In this document: positions 43,581-54,217 of the stretch, piece by piece
How positions within the stretch are numbered: position 1 is the first letter of the stretch
Layout of the letters: the number at the start of each line of letters is the position of its first letter
From: Pyricularia pennisetigena
Lineage: Eukaryota; Ascomycota; Sordariomycetes; Magnaporthales; Pyriculariaceae
Assembly: GCF_004337985.1 (NCBI RefSeq)
Contig: NW_021940922.1
Coordinates: 899,382-963,381, forward strand
Reading direction: 5' to 3'
DNA: 64,000 nucleotides
The notes under the pieces: generated by a model
Seen by the model: only the letters and a program-made list of their open reading frames with translations
Database searches by the model: none
What the model was told of the DNA's origin: nothing
Position numbers and translations under genes: made by a program

Positions 43581-44134
43581 TGTTAACAATATGTGTTGCT
43601 AATAGGGGTTTGAATATTTAGCTAAGTGCGGCGTAGTATTCATTATATCGTAAAAACCTCTAATTACAGGGTGCGATTAAATGCATTAAATTGTTCACTA
43701 AAATGGTTTACTAATTTTGGGTTTAATAAATTTAATTTATTGGTGGGGGAAACTTTGCTTTATCTCCCTTATATACTCTCGGACATCGGAGTGGGGGTCC
43801 GCACCCCGCAAAGGGTTCCGGTGCCGCACACGATTTTCCGAAAAATTATTTTGTATGCGTTGTTGAAAAAAACACCCTTATTTCCATACAAACCATTTCT
43901 GGATTCGCATTTATTTGCTAACTTAGTAAAAAATTTCAACCCGGTACAGGGTAACTGACTCGTAGGTGCAGGGTGAAACCCCACTCGCTGACACTTTGAA
44001 TCGCAACTCTGCAACACACAAAATATAACAGAAAATCCGACAGTCCCAACAGCCCCATTTCGGCACTATCCATTGTGGCTTATATACAAACAAAAGTGGA
44101 CCCATTGTATGCTAAATAACGCATATAATTAACA
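43581..44134 (-). repeat. Copia-3 5' LTR
   Basis: 554 bp, TGTTAACAAT...ATAATTAACA on the plus strand. Its primer site lies at 43562-43580. The outer edge at 44135 falls inside a copy of the tRNA-like TG...CA element. Confidence 0.9.
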
Positions 44135-44381
44135 ATATAGATTATGGTACGTGTATTATACCACTAAGCCAGATTATATATGACGTATTTGTTTTGTTGT
44201 TGAAACTATGAACAAAGACGTGATATATAAAACTTTATATGTGTAATAAACGCGTATACGTTTTATTTGTTATTTATTCATTTATTTGATGCAGGGTGAC
44301 TAATAGAATTAGCCCGTGCTAGCCGTTATAAGATAATGCAGGGTAGTTAATACAATTAGCCCTGCGCTAGCCATGTTTACA
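44135..44381. mobile_element. 3' fragment of the tRNA-like TG...CA element
   Basis: Matches 2795-3040 and 49065-49307, ending GTTTACA. It begins inside the tRNA-like segment, keeping the A-box-like part but not the B box. The missing part was removed when Copia-3 inserted or was later deleted. Confidence 0.8.
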
Positions 44382-45239
44382 AATTGTTTTTAATTCTAGC
44401 ATACCATAGGGTAGTCGTTCCAGGGGTTAAAAACTACCGCTAATTCGGTATTGAATCTTATTTAAATTTCCCAAGTGGGTAAGTCGGTAATGGTATATAT
44501 TTCGCGGATATTTGTCATTTTGCGTCGTCGTAAAAAGAAATCGTGGACTATTTTCCTGCTAAAATGCAATCCGCAATTATTTCGAAAACATTTTACCCAA
44601 AAATTTTTTATATATCTGAAATATTTAATGTCCAAAACCGGGTGGTCTCAGAAGGTTAAATTAATTAATCCTATGGCGTTTTATATTTGTACTCGAAATA
44701 ATATTTCGGGGAATTGCACTCATTGGTCGTTTCGGTATAAATCGGTAAATTTCTTTCCGTCTATATAGGGGTTTTTGTCCTTTACTGCATTATATAAATC
44801 TGAGAGTATAACCTGTTCTTTGCTAAATTCGTTTTTTAATTTATTATTGGATTCGTTTGCTGGGGTTTGTTAGACTATTCGGATACGGTAGGTTTATCCC
44901 AATGGTTCTGGTTATAATTTTCCTAAAGTTTTTAACTCCGTGAATTCGGGTAATTTGGCGTTTTGTCTATTTAGTTTAGCTGGTGGTGTGGCTTTTAAAA
45001 ATACGCGATCTTTTACTATTAGGGTCCGGGTACTTTTGGTCCTTTACGGGTATTATCCTGTATTTATTTTCGCGCTATTATGGGCTATATAATTGTCGTC
45101 GTAATATATGGTCCAGCTTATTAGGCTGTATTAATCCGGTTATATCGGTTAATGGTTGGTGGCGTTTAATCCCCGTAATTTGCTGGAATCGGGGGTATTA
45201 TTTTAATATCCAATTATAAAATCGGCATAAAAATTTGGA

Positions 45240-45971
45240 GCGTTGCTAGGATAAACTTTGGCGATATATCCCAGTTTATCATATTTAAAACATTCACCAT
45301 TTGTGGGGTTTTTACGAAATTGTTTATATTATCTCGCGTTAAAATTTATAAATCCGCTATATATTCCGTAGGAAATATTTCATTAGCGAAGCGGTTTAGG
45401 GTATTAAGCTTTGCGTCCTATATTGGCTTATCGCAAGGCTGGGCCCCATTCGCTACATCCTTCGCGTCGTTCCAATTTTCGTTTATGAAATCGGTTATTG
45501 ATTTTAACTGCTAATTTTACGTACTCGGTTAAAATATCGTGTCGTTTCTTTATGACAAATTCGTTTTTAACCTTTTTTCTTAAATCCTGTATAAAAGCGC
45601 GCCATCAGGGTTTCGAGGCCCCATAGTAATTTGGCGGTAATTTGTCGAAACTTACTAATATATTTGGATACTAATTTGGTTTAGGTAAAACGCACCAATT
45701 TACGCTTAACCGTGCGTTATTCGTTTAAATTACCAAATATTTCCCTAAAGCATTCTTCGAAATTCTTATAATCGTCGAAAATACGCTTAATTTTAATTTT
45801 ACGGTTTTTTTGCTTGACTTGGTTCAAATAATTTCGAAAAATTGGTTCAAAACAGGCGAACGTAATGCTCTTCAGCAGCGAAATTGCGTAAATAACCTTA
45901 TTTGCGTTATTATTGAAATTACCCTCGTTAAAGTAAAAATAGGCCCGGGTTTTTGTAAAAGGCCCTTGCAA
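45240..45971 (-). pseudogene. Gypsy-B2 gag, decayed
   Basis: The open piece 45717-45971 (84 codons) reads N-K-V-I-Y-A-I-S-L-L-K-S, then F-E-P-I-F-R-N-Y, the capsid pattern of Ty3/Gypsy Gag. Further along the minus strand, near 45290, is C-F-K-Y-D-K-L-G-Y, a zinc knuckle whose second Cys and the His read Tyr. These are G-to-A changes on the coding strand, as RIP would give. Confidence 0.7.
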
Positions 45972-46232
45972 GGTATTTATAATATTCTCGTAAAATAATA
46001 GTAAAAAATATTTAATATAATTCCTTTCAATTCGATTAATTTATTCGGTCGTTCGCTCCTGGAATCGTCGATTTTTTGCTTAAAACGTCGCGACTACTTA
46101 AAGCAAAACGTTAGCGTTGGCCGGAACGTTGGTGGTAAAGGGGATTTAAAGGGTGGTTTTATTGGAAAACATCTTTTCGGCGGTACTGTTCGGTACATTT
46201 AAAAGCAAAATATTGAACAGGAATAATTAAAA

Positions 46233-46688
46233 TATTACGATTAAAGTATTGGTTAACCTATTTTTAGGGTAAAATACAATAGGTTAAAACAATAGAGCTT
46301 TTTAACTGGGTAATTGGGATTTTTATTAACTGGGGTAAAATTATAATCGTTCCTAAGTAAATATTAAAATTGGTTAGAATTTAATTGCTGCTAAGCAATC
46401 CTAAAATCGAATTTATTTACATAGTGATAAATGTGTTTTATATAGTCCGTTATCCTAAGCGTAATATATATGATATATTCCATAACCAGTATATTACTTG
46501 TTTTGCTATAATTGATATGTAATACATTAATTATATCGCTTTTTTGGCGGTTACGTAAGGTCACGTGATCCACTCCTTATATAATCCTGTTTCCTGTCGG
46601 TCGGTGTCTTCTTTGGTCGAATGTCGTTAGGAGGGGTGTGACCCCGCCTGGCCTCATTGGTACCGGCCCAGCTATCTGGTCGTAACAC
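46233..46688 (-). repeat. Gypsy-B2 5' LTR
   Basis: 456 bp, starting (minus strand) TGTTACGACC at 46688. It shares cccctcctaacg and the ccgaccgacaggaaacag block with 14729-15171 (here in inverted form). The far end is mutated to TATTACGA. Confidence 0.8.
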
Positions 46689-46782
46689 TATATAATAGAT
46701 TTGGATTTTCATTGTTTCCCCGGTAATTTTCGAAACAGTCCTTTGTTTTATTCCACACGTTTTAAATGAGGTGAAAAAAGGC

Positions 46783-48170
46783 CTAGCTGTCGTTGAAATC
46801 GATACTATCGCTGTCGCTACCTATATTAATATCGCTTCTTATAGGGTTAGGGTTTACCTGGGGAATCGCATTCAATCGCTTTATCTTTATTTTCCCTATT
46901 TCGTTTAACTGGTCGATAATCGCTAATATCTTTTCCCTCAAATATTCCTCAGCGAATTTGTTGCGAACGCAGTTTTCCTTAGGTAAATATTTACTTTTTC
47001 CGATCAAATAATCACCGATTGCGAGGCACGTAAAATATACTAACACAGCCCGTGTATTCCGCATTCCATCCCTAATATCTTTGTCCAATACGTAGGATTT
47101 ATACGCTGAAATAACAATTTTCGAAAGCATTTTTGCTTTTTTTACCGCTCAAACTATAACTTGCTCAATTCTCTATTAATTGGCGGAATTATATTACAAA
47201 TTTCCTTTCAACTAAATACATCATTATTGAAATTTTGCTGCTTGTCTGCCTTTTATTAATGCAATAAAGTAAAATGCTCCAACATTTTGTTTGTAAAAGC
47301 TTTATCCTATATATTAGATTGAGTAAGCCGAAAAACCGAACCGAACGAAACAATGATATATCGTTCCACCATTGCAGAATCAAATTTTATAAAATTATGG
47401 TTTCAAACCAGAAAAATGACCGAATGGCCGAGTTTCGAATGCTTTTAATCGAAAAGATTTTTTAAGGAGCTCGAAAACCTGGTATTTGCTGGGAGTTCGT
47501 CAATAAGAATCCAGGGATTTTCAATACCAAATATACGATATAAATCCAGTAACCGTGTATCAAATAATGGTATATAGGTTTTAACGTTTGCTTCGAATAA
47601 CCGGTATCCCCAAAAAGGCATATATTCGTCGATATTTGCCTTAATTTGACGAAAATTAAACCATATCAAATGGGCTTCCATAGTTTCAGCCAATTTCGAA
47701 ACGAATAAGGTTTTACCTGTACCGGAAACTCCAATCATTGAAATCCTAAGAATGAAATTGCCTTTTTGGCCCCGACTTTTAATATTTAACACCATTTTTG
47801 CCAGGTTGCGGATTTGCGATCCAATTTCTCCCTGGTATCTGGGACTTTTAAAAAATTTATAAAATTTATCGTGGTTAAAAACATTATAAAGGTTGTGGAA
47901 TTCGCGAAAAATTGCCATATATTTTAAAATAAGTTGAAATACTGTTTCTTCGGCGCCTTTCATATTTTCTGGATAGTACGTGGTTTTACCGTCCGCTTTA
48001 AGTTCATGGCCTGCGTTAACCCTTTTATCGTTTATTACTTTAATAATCGGTCGACAATATTTATTAAAATCGTTTCAAAAATCCTGAAAAACCGAGGCGA
48101 TTAAAATGTGGAGCAAAGTAAATCAATGGCGACCAAACTAAAATTTATTTTCATAGGTAAAAATTAGTAA
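46783..48170 (-). pseudogene. P-loop (AAA-like) ATPase gene, decayed
   Basis: The open piece 47445-47963 (172 codons) has a clear Walker A motif I-G-V-S-G-T-G-K-T near residue 78 and a Walker B W-I-L-I-D-E-L near 150. The same frame extends upstream to about 48170 (H-I-L-I-A-S-V-F-Q-D-F, then N-K-Y-C-R-P-I-I-K-V) if two TGA codons are read as former Trp. Downstream the frame continues with shifts (S-A-M-V-E-R-Y-I-I-V-S-F near 47350) to an open 115-codon piece 46783-47130 with a lysine-rich then acidic tail. The gene lies between Gypsy-B2 and the Fot1 element. I do not recognise the family beyond P-loop NTPase; it could be a captured host gene, an unknown mobile element's ATPase, or a viral relic. 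Confidence 0.6.
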
Positions 48171-48666
48171 AGCTTGGTGATTTGGGTTGCTTGAAATAAT
48201 ACCGCAGGAGTTGTAAGGGTAAGCCTAATTTGCAACTGCGGTTGGATATAGGAATTTAATCCTGTTAATTCAATTGGCGAACTGGACCATTATAACTGAA
48301 TCATGTTTTATGGTATATTTTAACTATATGTAACAATATTATTAGAATTCCAGCAAAAAAGGTTATAGGCTATTATTTCTATATTTACCAGGTGCGACTA
48401 ACGAGATTATTTGGTGCGTGCGTCTGGTTAGGATTAATCTTATTTTACTTAGCCTTTACCCCTAACGTTGCGTACCTCCTGTTCGGTACCCACCCCCCTG
48501 TTCGGCACCCTGAAAATCTAACAACGAAATATATATCTTTATAAACTAATTTCAATATAAAACTATTAACGCACAAAAATACAATCGTTTTCAGGCTGTT
48601 CCGGTTCATTAACCTCTTCTTTATCAGCTAAAAATTCCAAATTTTCTATATTATTTTCCTGCAATC

Positions 48667-49307
48667 TGTGAGGAGGTTACGAGACAGAATAAGCTTAATC
48701 TTGAACGCGGGGAAAGGTGGATCACGTATAAGGCTGATAGAACGTTGAAATGGCAGATAACCGTCTGCTAGCGGGTAATAGAGATGATATATTGTTGTTG
48801 CACAATCGATTCGTTGAATCGTTGAATCGATGAAGTATTGAAGGTGATGAATCTAAGGCTAAGTTGTGAATTACGTGTTCGTATCCGTAGGTGCAGATCT
48901 TCGATCCGGATGTCCGGAATGCGGGGTCACGTCACATGATTTGGCCTTATTCATGTGACTGACCTGCCGACCTATTGAACCTAACGGCCTATTGTGCTTA
49001 TGCATGCACAGAAAATCTGCGACCACAACTGGATTCGAACCCACGCACTTCAACGTATATATGATATAGATTATGGTACGTGCATTATACCACTAAGCTA
49101 GATGAAATATGACGTATTTGTTTTGTTGTTGAAACTATGAACAAAGACGTAATATATAAAGCTTTGTGTGTATAAACGCGTATACGTTTTATTTGTTATT
49201 TATTTATTTATTCGATGCAGGGTGACTAATAAAATTAGCCCGTGCTAGCCGTTATAAAATAATGCAGGGTAGCTAATATAATTAGCCCTGCGCTAGCCAT
49301 GTTCACA
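48667..49307. mobile_element. TG...CA element with tRNA-like Pol III boxes, copy 2
   Basis: 641 bp, TGTGAGGAGG...GTTCACA, flanked by CAATC at 48662-48666 and 49308-49312. Very similar to 2376-3040. The B-box-like TGGATTCGAACCC (plus strand, 49030-49042) and A-box complement (49082-49100) are kept. It is inserted inside the Fot1 element, so it moved after that element. Confidence 0.88.
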
Positions 49308-49339
49308 CAATCTAATAATATTTTGTTTATTAACGAAAA

Positions 49340-50640
49340 ACCCGTTTGGATCCGGAATTACCCTTTTTTCGCCGGCCGTATTGCCTCCAATTGTGCTTCC
49401 AATAAACTGATTTTTTGCTGCGCGTTAGCCAAAAGTATATTTTTGACTCCGAAGCTTTTTTGGACTTTTGCAAATTAAAAACCCAAAATAGCGTTAGTTT
49501 TATTAAATTGGGGAAATTTTTGCAATTATAGTCGAATATTTCGCGTCGTTTTAGGGGTTTTCCAAATAAGTAAAAACGGGTCGTTGATTTTTTGGGCTGG
49601 GTTTTCCGGTGTTTTATCCCTTTATAAACCGTTATTTTTATTTTTTATAACGTTGGCGTTGCTATTTTTTAACAAAAAAGGGCTTAAAATGGTTTAACCA
49701 AATTTACCGGCCATAAACCCGTTATACGCCACCCAGATTAAATATCTTTTGCTGTAAATGCTTTCGATTTGGTTATATTATAGCAAAAGAAAAATTTCGT
49801 TTTCCAATAACTGTTAAACAGCAAAATTGGCTAAGGAATCCAAATTAACCTCGATAAACCTCTTTTAACAGCCCAAAAACCAATAAGTCCAATATTTGAA
49901 GAACGTATAACGAATTAAAAGGTAAATATAGGAGTTAAATATTATTTTGGAGGTAAAGAAATATAAAATCGTCCGTAACGTGTGATCCGTGCCCGCCGAA
50001 AATTAATAATTGCTTTTCAAGGGTTAAAACTTGGGTATATGGAATAAACATCTTATCCAACCATTCGACAACCGTTTCGTTATTTGTCCACCGGTTCTCG
50101 GTCGTATAAAATTGCCAGTTATTGAAATGGTTTAAATCCGTTGGAAATTATTGTTATTATATTTTTTCCTTTACATACAACGAAGGTAGGGAAAGTAACG
50201 CCCGTAACCGATATATATTCGATTATAATCGTCCAACCCCGCGTTCCGGGCTTTTTTCGCTGTAATGGCCGGATCCCGTTAAAACCTAATATTAAATCAT
50301 TAAGCCTTTTACCTTCCATTATACCAGTTTCGTCCATATTCCACCGATTTCCCGGTTTAATATCGTTAATAACGGGGTTAATAATATAAAACCACCAAAA
50401 TTTAATTATTTCCGTAATAGCCCCATTAACCCGCGCGGTTTTTATTTGACGGGGGCTTTTGCGTTTTAAAATTGGATAACGAACCAAAAAACCGGTTATC
50501 CAACGTTTTTTAAAACCTTTTATCTTTCCGGCGGTTTAAAAAATTTGTTCGGCAAAAAGCGTAACTTTTAATACGCTGGCGGAAACCTTCAAGCTGTATA
50601 GGTAAATACCCAATTAATTAAATGTTTTTCCTATTCCGCA
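49340..50640 (-). pseudogene. Fot1/pogo transposase, decayed
   Basis: The open piece 50119-50487 (122 codons) has W-N-M-D-E-T-G, the first catalytic Asp of the DDE_1 family, and W-T-I-I-I-E-Y-I-S-V-T-G. After a stop the frame continues N-R-W-T-N-N-E-T-V-V-E-W-L, then L-I-F-G-G-H-G-S-H-V-T, where the second catalytic Asp (usually L-D-G-H-G-S-H) is Gly. Stops and this loss mean it is inactive. Such transposases cut and paste at TA. Confidence 0.8.
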
Positions 50641-51020
50641 AAAAGCTTTTGAAAAAGGTTTTGTGTTTTTTTATAAAGGTTAAGAACCTTTAAGTCGATT
50701 TCAAAGTGTAGACCTAGGTATTGCCCATTCTCGGGAGTTTGTTGCAATTAATTCGCTATTATTAACGTTTTTAATGGTAAAGGTAAACTAATCTTCGATA
50801 CATTGCTTTATTGGAAAATGGAGAACGAAAAACAGAAAAAAGTAAATCCAAAAGTGAAAAATTGGTCGAGATATTTATAAAAGAACATGAGAGGTGAACG
50901 TGGCTGTACAGTTATTTTTGGGTGCCGAACAAGGGGGGAGCCGAACAGGGGGTACGCAACGTTATTCACTAATGCGTCATTGTGGATTCTGGTCCGGGCT
51001 ACGTCCTGCAATAACCGTTA

Positions 51021-51494
51021 CAGCACCTGTCCAAAAGTAACGCAACGATCCCAAAATCACACCAAAATTCGCGGGTTTCAACAACAGATAATTCAATCAA
51101 TTCAAAATACTAGCATACCAAGAAGCTATCAGTATATAGTTTAAAACTCTCTCTTTTTTTGCATACTAATATTATCAGATTTTATTGTTTATTAGAGTTG
51201 TAAATACGAATATAAACGAGCAAAAGTTGAAAAAATACCGTTACAGTGGGTTACAGGGGATGTATAGTGGATGCAGGTTTTGGAAATTTTGGCATTTTTA
51301 TTTCAAAAATTCACCAATTACTCAGTATAGGAGCAATAGCAGTGGAACTTGAATGTGTGTTTATTTTACTAAATATCTATTCGAATTTAAATTTACGAGT
51401 TTGCGCCTCGTATATTGGGAAAGTTATGGCTTTGTGAAAATACAGACTTTTGGTGAGATTTTGGGATTGTTGCGTTATTTTTGGACAGGTGCTG
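51021..51494. mobile_element. MITE of the Tc1/mariner type, 474 bp
   Basis: Near-perfect inverted repeats of about 48 bp begin CAGCACCTGTCC at 51021 and end GGACAGGTGCTG at 51494. Both are flanked by TA (51019-51020 and 51495-51496). The second half of each arm has the CCCAAAATC/GATTTTGGG block. There is no transposase. Its ends differ from those of the neighbouring Fot1 element, so another transposase moved it. Confidence 0.9.
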
Positions 51495-52604
51495 TACTAT
51501 GAGAGAGAAAAAAAAAGCCCGCTCTCGTGTTCCGGCCCACGTTTTATTTGGTTCCAGTAATTATTAATGGGTCCGTCGTTTACCTCCGGCGGCTCCGGGC
51601 CTTTTTTTTCAGGATCGACGGTGGGCCGGATGCCGGGTTGGGTGGATATTGAATGCGTTCTGGATTGTGCACATGTAAATTTTTGCCATGGATGTTTTTG
51701 CGTCTGATACGGCGATAGAATGATGATTTTTCTCGTTTTCCTCTCTTTGCTTGCCTTTGTTCAACCCAGCCACCGGTTGCCCGTCCCACCAGTTTGGGCC
51801 GACGTGGGCCCCACTGGGTGGGTTTTTGGCATACCTTAGAGTCACGGATCGCCGATCTATATATATACAATACCGACTGTTTCAATGGAGGATGCAGCAC
51901 ATCATTGGTTGAACAGGAGATCTTGTTTCCTTCCAGGCCCCAACAGCGACCATGCAACCGACATTTGTTCCCTCGGTGGCGACGGCCGTCATCCCCTGCG
52001 GCCTTTCACTCAACCGGGACATCCGCGATTGCTTCCAACCGAGATGCCAAGGTTGACGTCTAGGGATCGTCCGACCCAACCAACAAGACCTCCTGGTCTG
52101 CAAATTAGGGAGCCATCTTCCTACCCAATGTGGGCGACAAGCTCCACCGCTGGGCAAGAACCGACGCCTCGGGCAACCCCTGGAGCAATGACGAGCTGGC
52201 CCCCTGCCACGACGCCGCGGGGGGCACCTGGTCCTTGTGCCCGAGTACGCCGCATCGCTGCGCACGCTGTCCTGAATGTTTCGGGTACTGCCTTAGCCCG
52301 TCTCTACACCATCCCCAGGGAGGCCTACCGGCGCGTCCGGCTCTTTGTGCTCGAGGACCCTGCCGGGCCCGACGCGACTGCGTCATGGCGCCTGGTTGAC
52401 CAAGAACTCGGGTTCAACGCCACGTTGTTGGGGAATGGGCTTGTGCTAGGCCTGAATGGCCCAGTTCCTCCGCGAGTTGAACAAGGTCGAAATGTAGCCG
52501 GTGTCCAACTGCCCATTATGCTCCTGAACCAGTCCAACAATCAGTGCACAAAGGGACTTCCTCGAGCCAGCCTTTGTCAACATACCAAGGCCAGAAAGAC
52601 GGTT
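51495..52604. other. GC-rich stretch without a confident gene
   Basis: Base composition changes here from AT-rich to balanced. A 251-codon open frame runs 51885-52640 on the plus strand, and shorter ones overlap it in other frames. One frame of 51946-52060 reads M-Q-P-T-F-V-P-S-V-A-T-A and might be a first exon. No domain was recognised, and no frame is clearly better than the others, so I leave it unassigned. Confidence 0.4.
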
Positions 52605-53296
52605 TCAAACATGCTGAGATTCAATATACAAACCCAGTAAGACTCTCCATCTCTCAGCATTCATGTCTAGATGATAAATAGAGGCGATATTGCACATGCC
52701 ATCCCAGTCCGGAAAGTCAGTTGCTCCGACGTCGGCCAGCCGCACTATACGCAAGTCACTTGGAAAGAGGGCGGCATCATGCCTCCCCAGCGGCACAAGG
52801 TCTATGGAGATACGGTATAGCTGTTTGCAGAGCATCCTGACGTGCTGAAAGTCATGTATGTGCACGACCTCGATACCCGCTACGGCCATGGCCACAAAGC
52901 AAACTTGTCGTGAGTCCCAACCGTCGTTTTTCTGCTGGATGAGAAGCCCCCACGGCACCGGAATCATAGAATCTGTGGGGTCAGCATTCAAGACCTCGAT
53001 GATACTCAAATAAGAAATATTCTGCAGCCAACATCTCGTCCATGAGGAGCGCAGCAGACGGTATGACCGAGCCAGACGCGCTGGTTGTCATAAGGAAGAA
53101 GTAACCCCCAGTCGTTCGAAGCCAGGAGCGCGCGCTCGCCCAAGAAATGCAGCAGACCGTCGGCGCCGTCAAAGGTGCGCACGCCAGGCGGCGAATGCTT
53201 CGGGCTGCGCTTGAGTGGGAATGAAAATGCCGACCATCTCGAACACCCGCCTGTATGAGATTCGACCCGAGGCACGTGCAACCAAGACAGATTCAT
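52605..53296 (-). pseudogene. Possible broken gene, unknown function
   Basis: The piece 52605-53009 encodes 134 residues that look protein-like (P-V-P-W-G-L-L-I-Q-Q, then V-V-H-I-H-D-F-Q-H-V). Upstream, 53006-53296 is open in another frame (L-L-H-F-L-G-E-R-A-L-L-A-S-N-D-W-G-L-L-L). The two would join only with a frame shift near 53030 or an unrecognised intron. No family was recognised. It may be a remnant of a cluster gene or a misread intron-bearing gene. Confidence 0.3.
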
Positions 53297-54217
53297 GACA
53301 GTTCCCTGGTTGCTTGGTTAAAATAAACGCATTTCGGCGTTTAATGACAACCAGCCCGTTCCCATTTATACCCCATAATTCCAGCTTCATATATATTATA
53401 CCCATGCTCCGGGTCAACTATTCCAACAGCCGTGTATTGAAAATGGGGCCACTATGGCTTAATTAGGAGCGTCTGCCGTTCAGAGTCTGCGGCCTCCCAG
53501 TCTGTTATAAAGTTTATCCACTGAAACCCCTCTCGTTGTAAACCTTGTTGCACTTGTAAATCAAGTATCTGTAGAATGCAGGCGACCAAAGCAAAGCAAA
53601 TCTTCTTGCTGAGCCACAGTAACCACTGACTCGCTATAGCGTCACACACGCCGTCGTGGCAAGCCATGTGCGGGGGCGGGGAAGGCAAGCGGATAAAATG
53701 TAATCCGTATCACTATTTTAAGAGCTGAAACCGAGAGATCTACGACTAGTACTTGAGATCTACGGCATGGATGCAGCAGCGTCTGGGTTCCTGAAGGTTC
53801 ACCGCCGGTGGCGGGAATATAAAAATCCCCGACGCCCTAGATATCCCTACCGACCAAGGCGGGGGATGCATTTCAATATATGCAAGCCGGATGTGCCGGA
53901 TGTGCCGGATTTGCCGGATGTGCCGGACGGGAAGTGCGGATTGGTAGGGCAAAATGATTGACTCGCACATAGGGCATATAAGATTTACATATTGTACGGC
54001 AGCTGAGGGAGTTGGCCCGTTGTGCTTAGTTTCGGGACGGTCCTTTACCTTTATTTGATGAGATGAATAATTCAAGTTCCTTTCAGCCCTCTCCCCGACG
54101 ATTCCCCTGGTGCCCAGCTGAACCGGTTGCAGAGCGCTGTCGGTCAACCAATAAAGTTACAAGTTACCGACAGTGTAGGTGATCACAGGTTGCACGGGCC
54201 CACCGAGGCGGTACCCT
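53297..54217. other. Intergenic region upstream of the transcription factor
   Basis: No confident gene. Five imperfect units of a 9-bp repeat, TGCCGGATG, lie at 53887-53933. A short frame of 78 codons on the minus strand (53452-53688) has no recognisable features. The promoter of the transcription-factor gene should lie near the right end. Confidence 0.45.

Larger units (their letters stand above)
39124..44134 (-). mobile_element. Copia-3, 5' part of a decayed Copia element
   Basis: Minus-strand Copia whose 3' half (RT, RNase H, 3' LTR) is missing. It keeps the integrase/RT linker (39124-39800), integrase (to about 40500), protease region (about 41050-41500), gag (41560-42810), leader with minisatellite (43088-43125) and 5' LTR (43581-44134). 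The frames are heavily broken. It is joined at 39123/39124 to the Copia-2 LTR. Confidence 0.88.
44382..46688 (-). mobile_element. Gypsy-B2, 5' part of a decayed Gypsy element
   Basis: The LTR at 46233-46688 is the inverted counterpart of 14729-15171. Left of it the minus strand reads into a Gag-type frame, then a decayed zinc knuckle, and then unresolved sequence until 44381. This copy supplies the gag part missing from Gypsy-B1, while pol domains are missing here. Confidence 0.78.
48465..50962 (-). mobile_element. Fot1/pogo-type DNA transposon with a nested LTR-like element
   Basis: Inverted terminal repeats begin ACGTTGCGTACC at both ends, are about 45 bp long, each contain two CTGTTCGG-type or TTGTTCGG-type blocks, and are flanked by TA. 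The minus strand encodes a pogo-family transposase. Without the nested 641-bp element and its duplicated 5 bp the element is about 1.85 kb, a usual length for Fot1-like elements. Confidence 0.85.

Noticed and set aside
44475..45219. Plus-strand frames of 97 and 78 codons in the Gypsy-B2 body.
   Set aside because: They are antisense to the decayed Gypsy-B2 internal region and resemble no protein.
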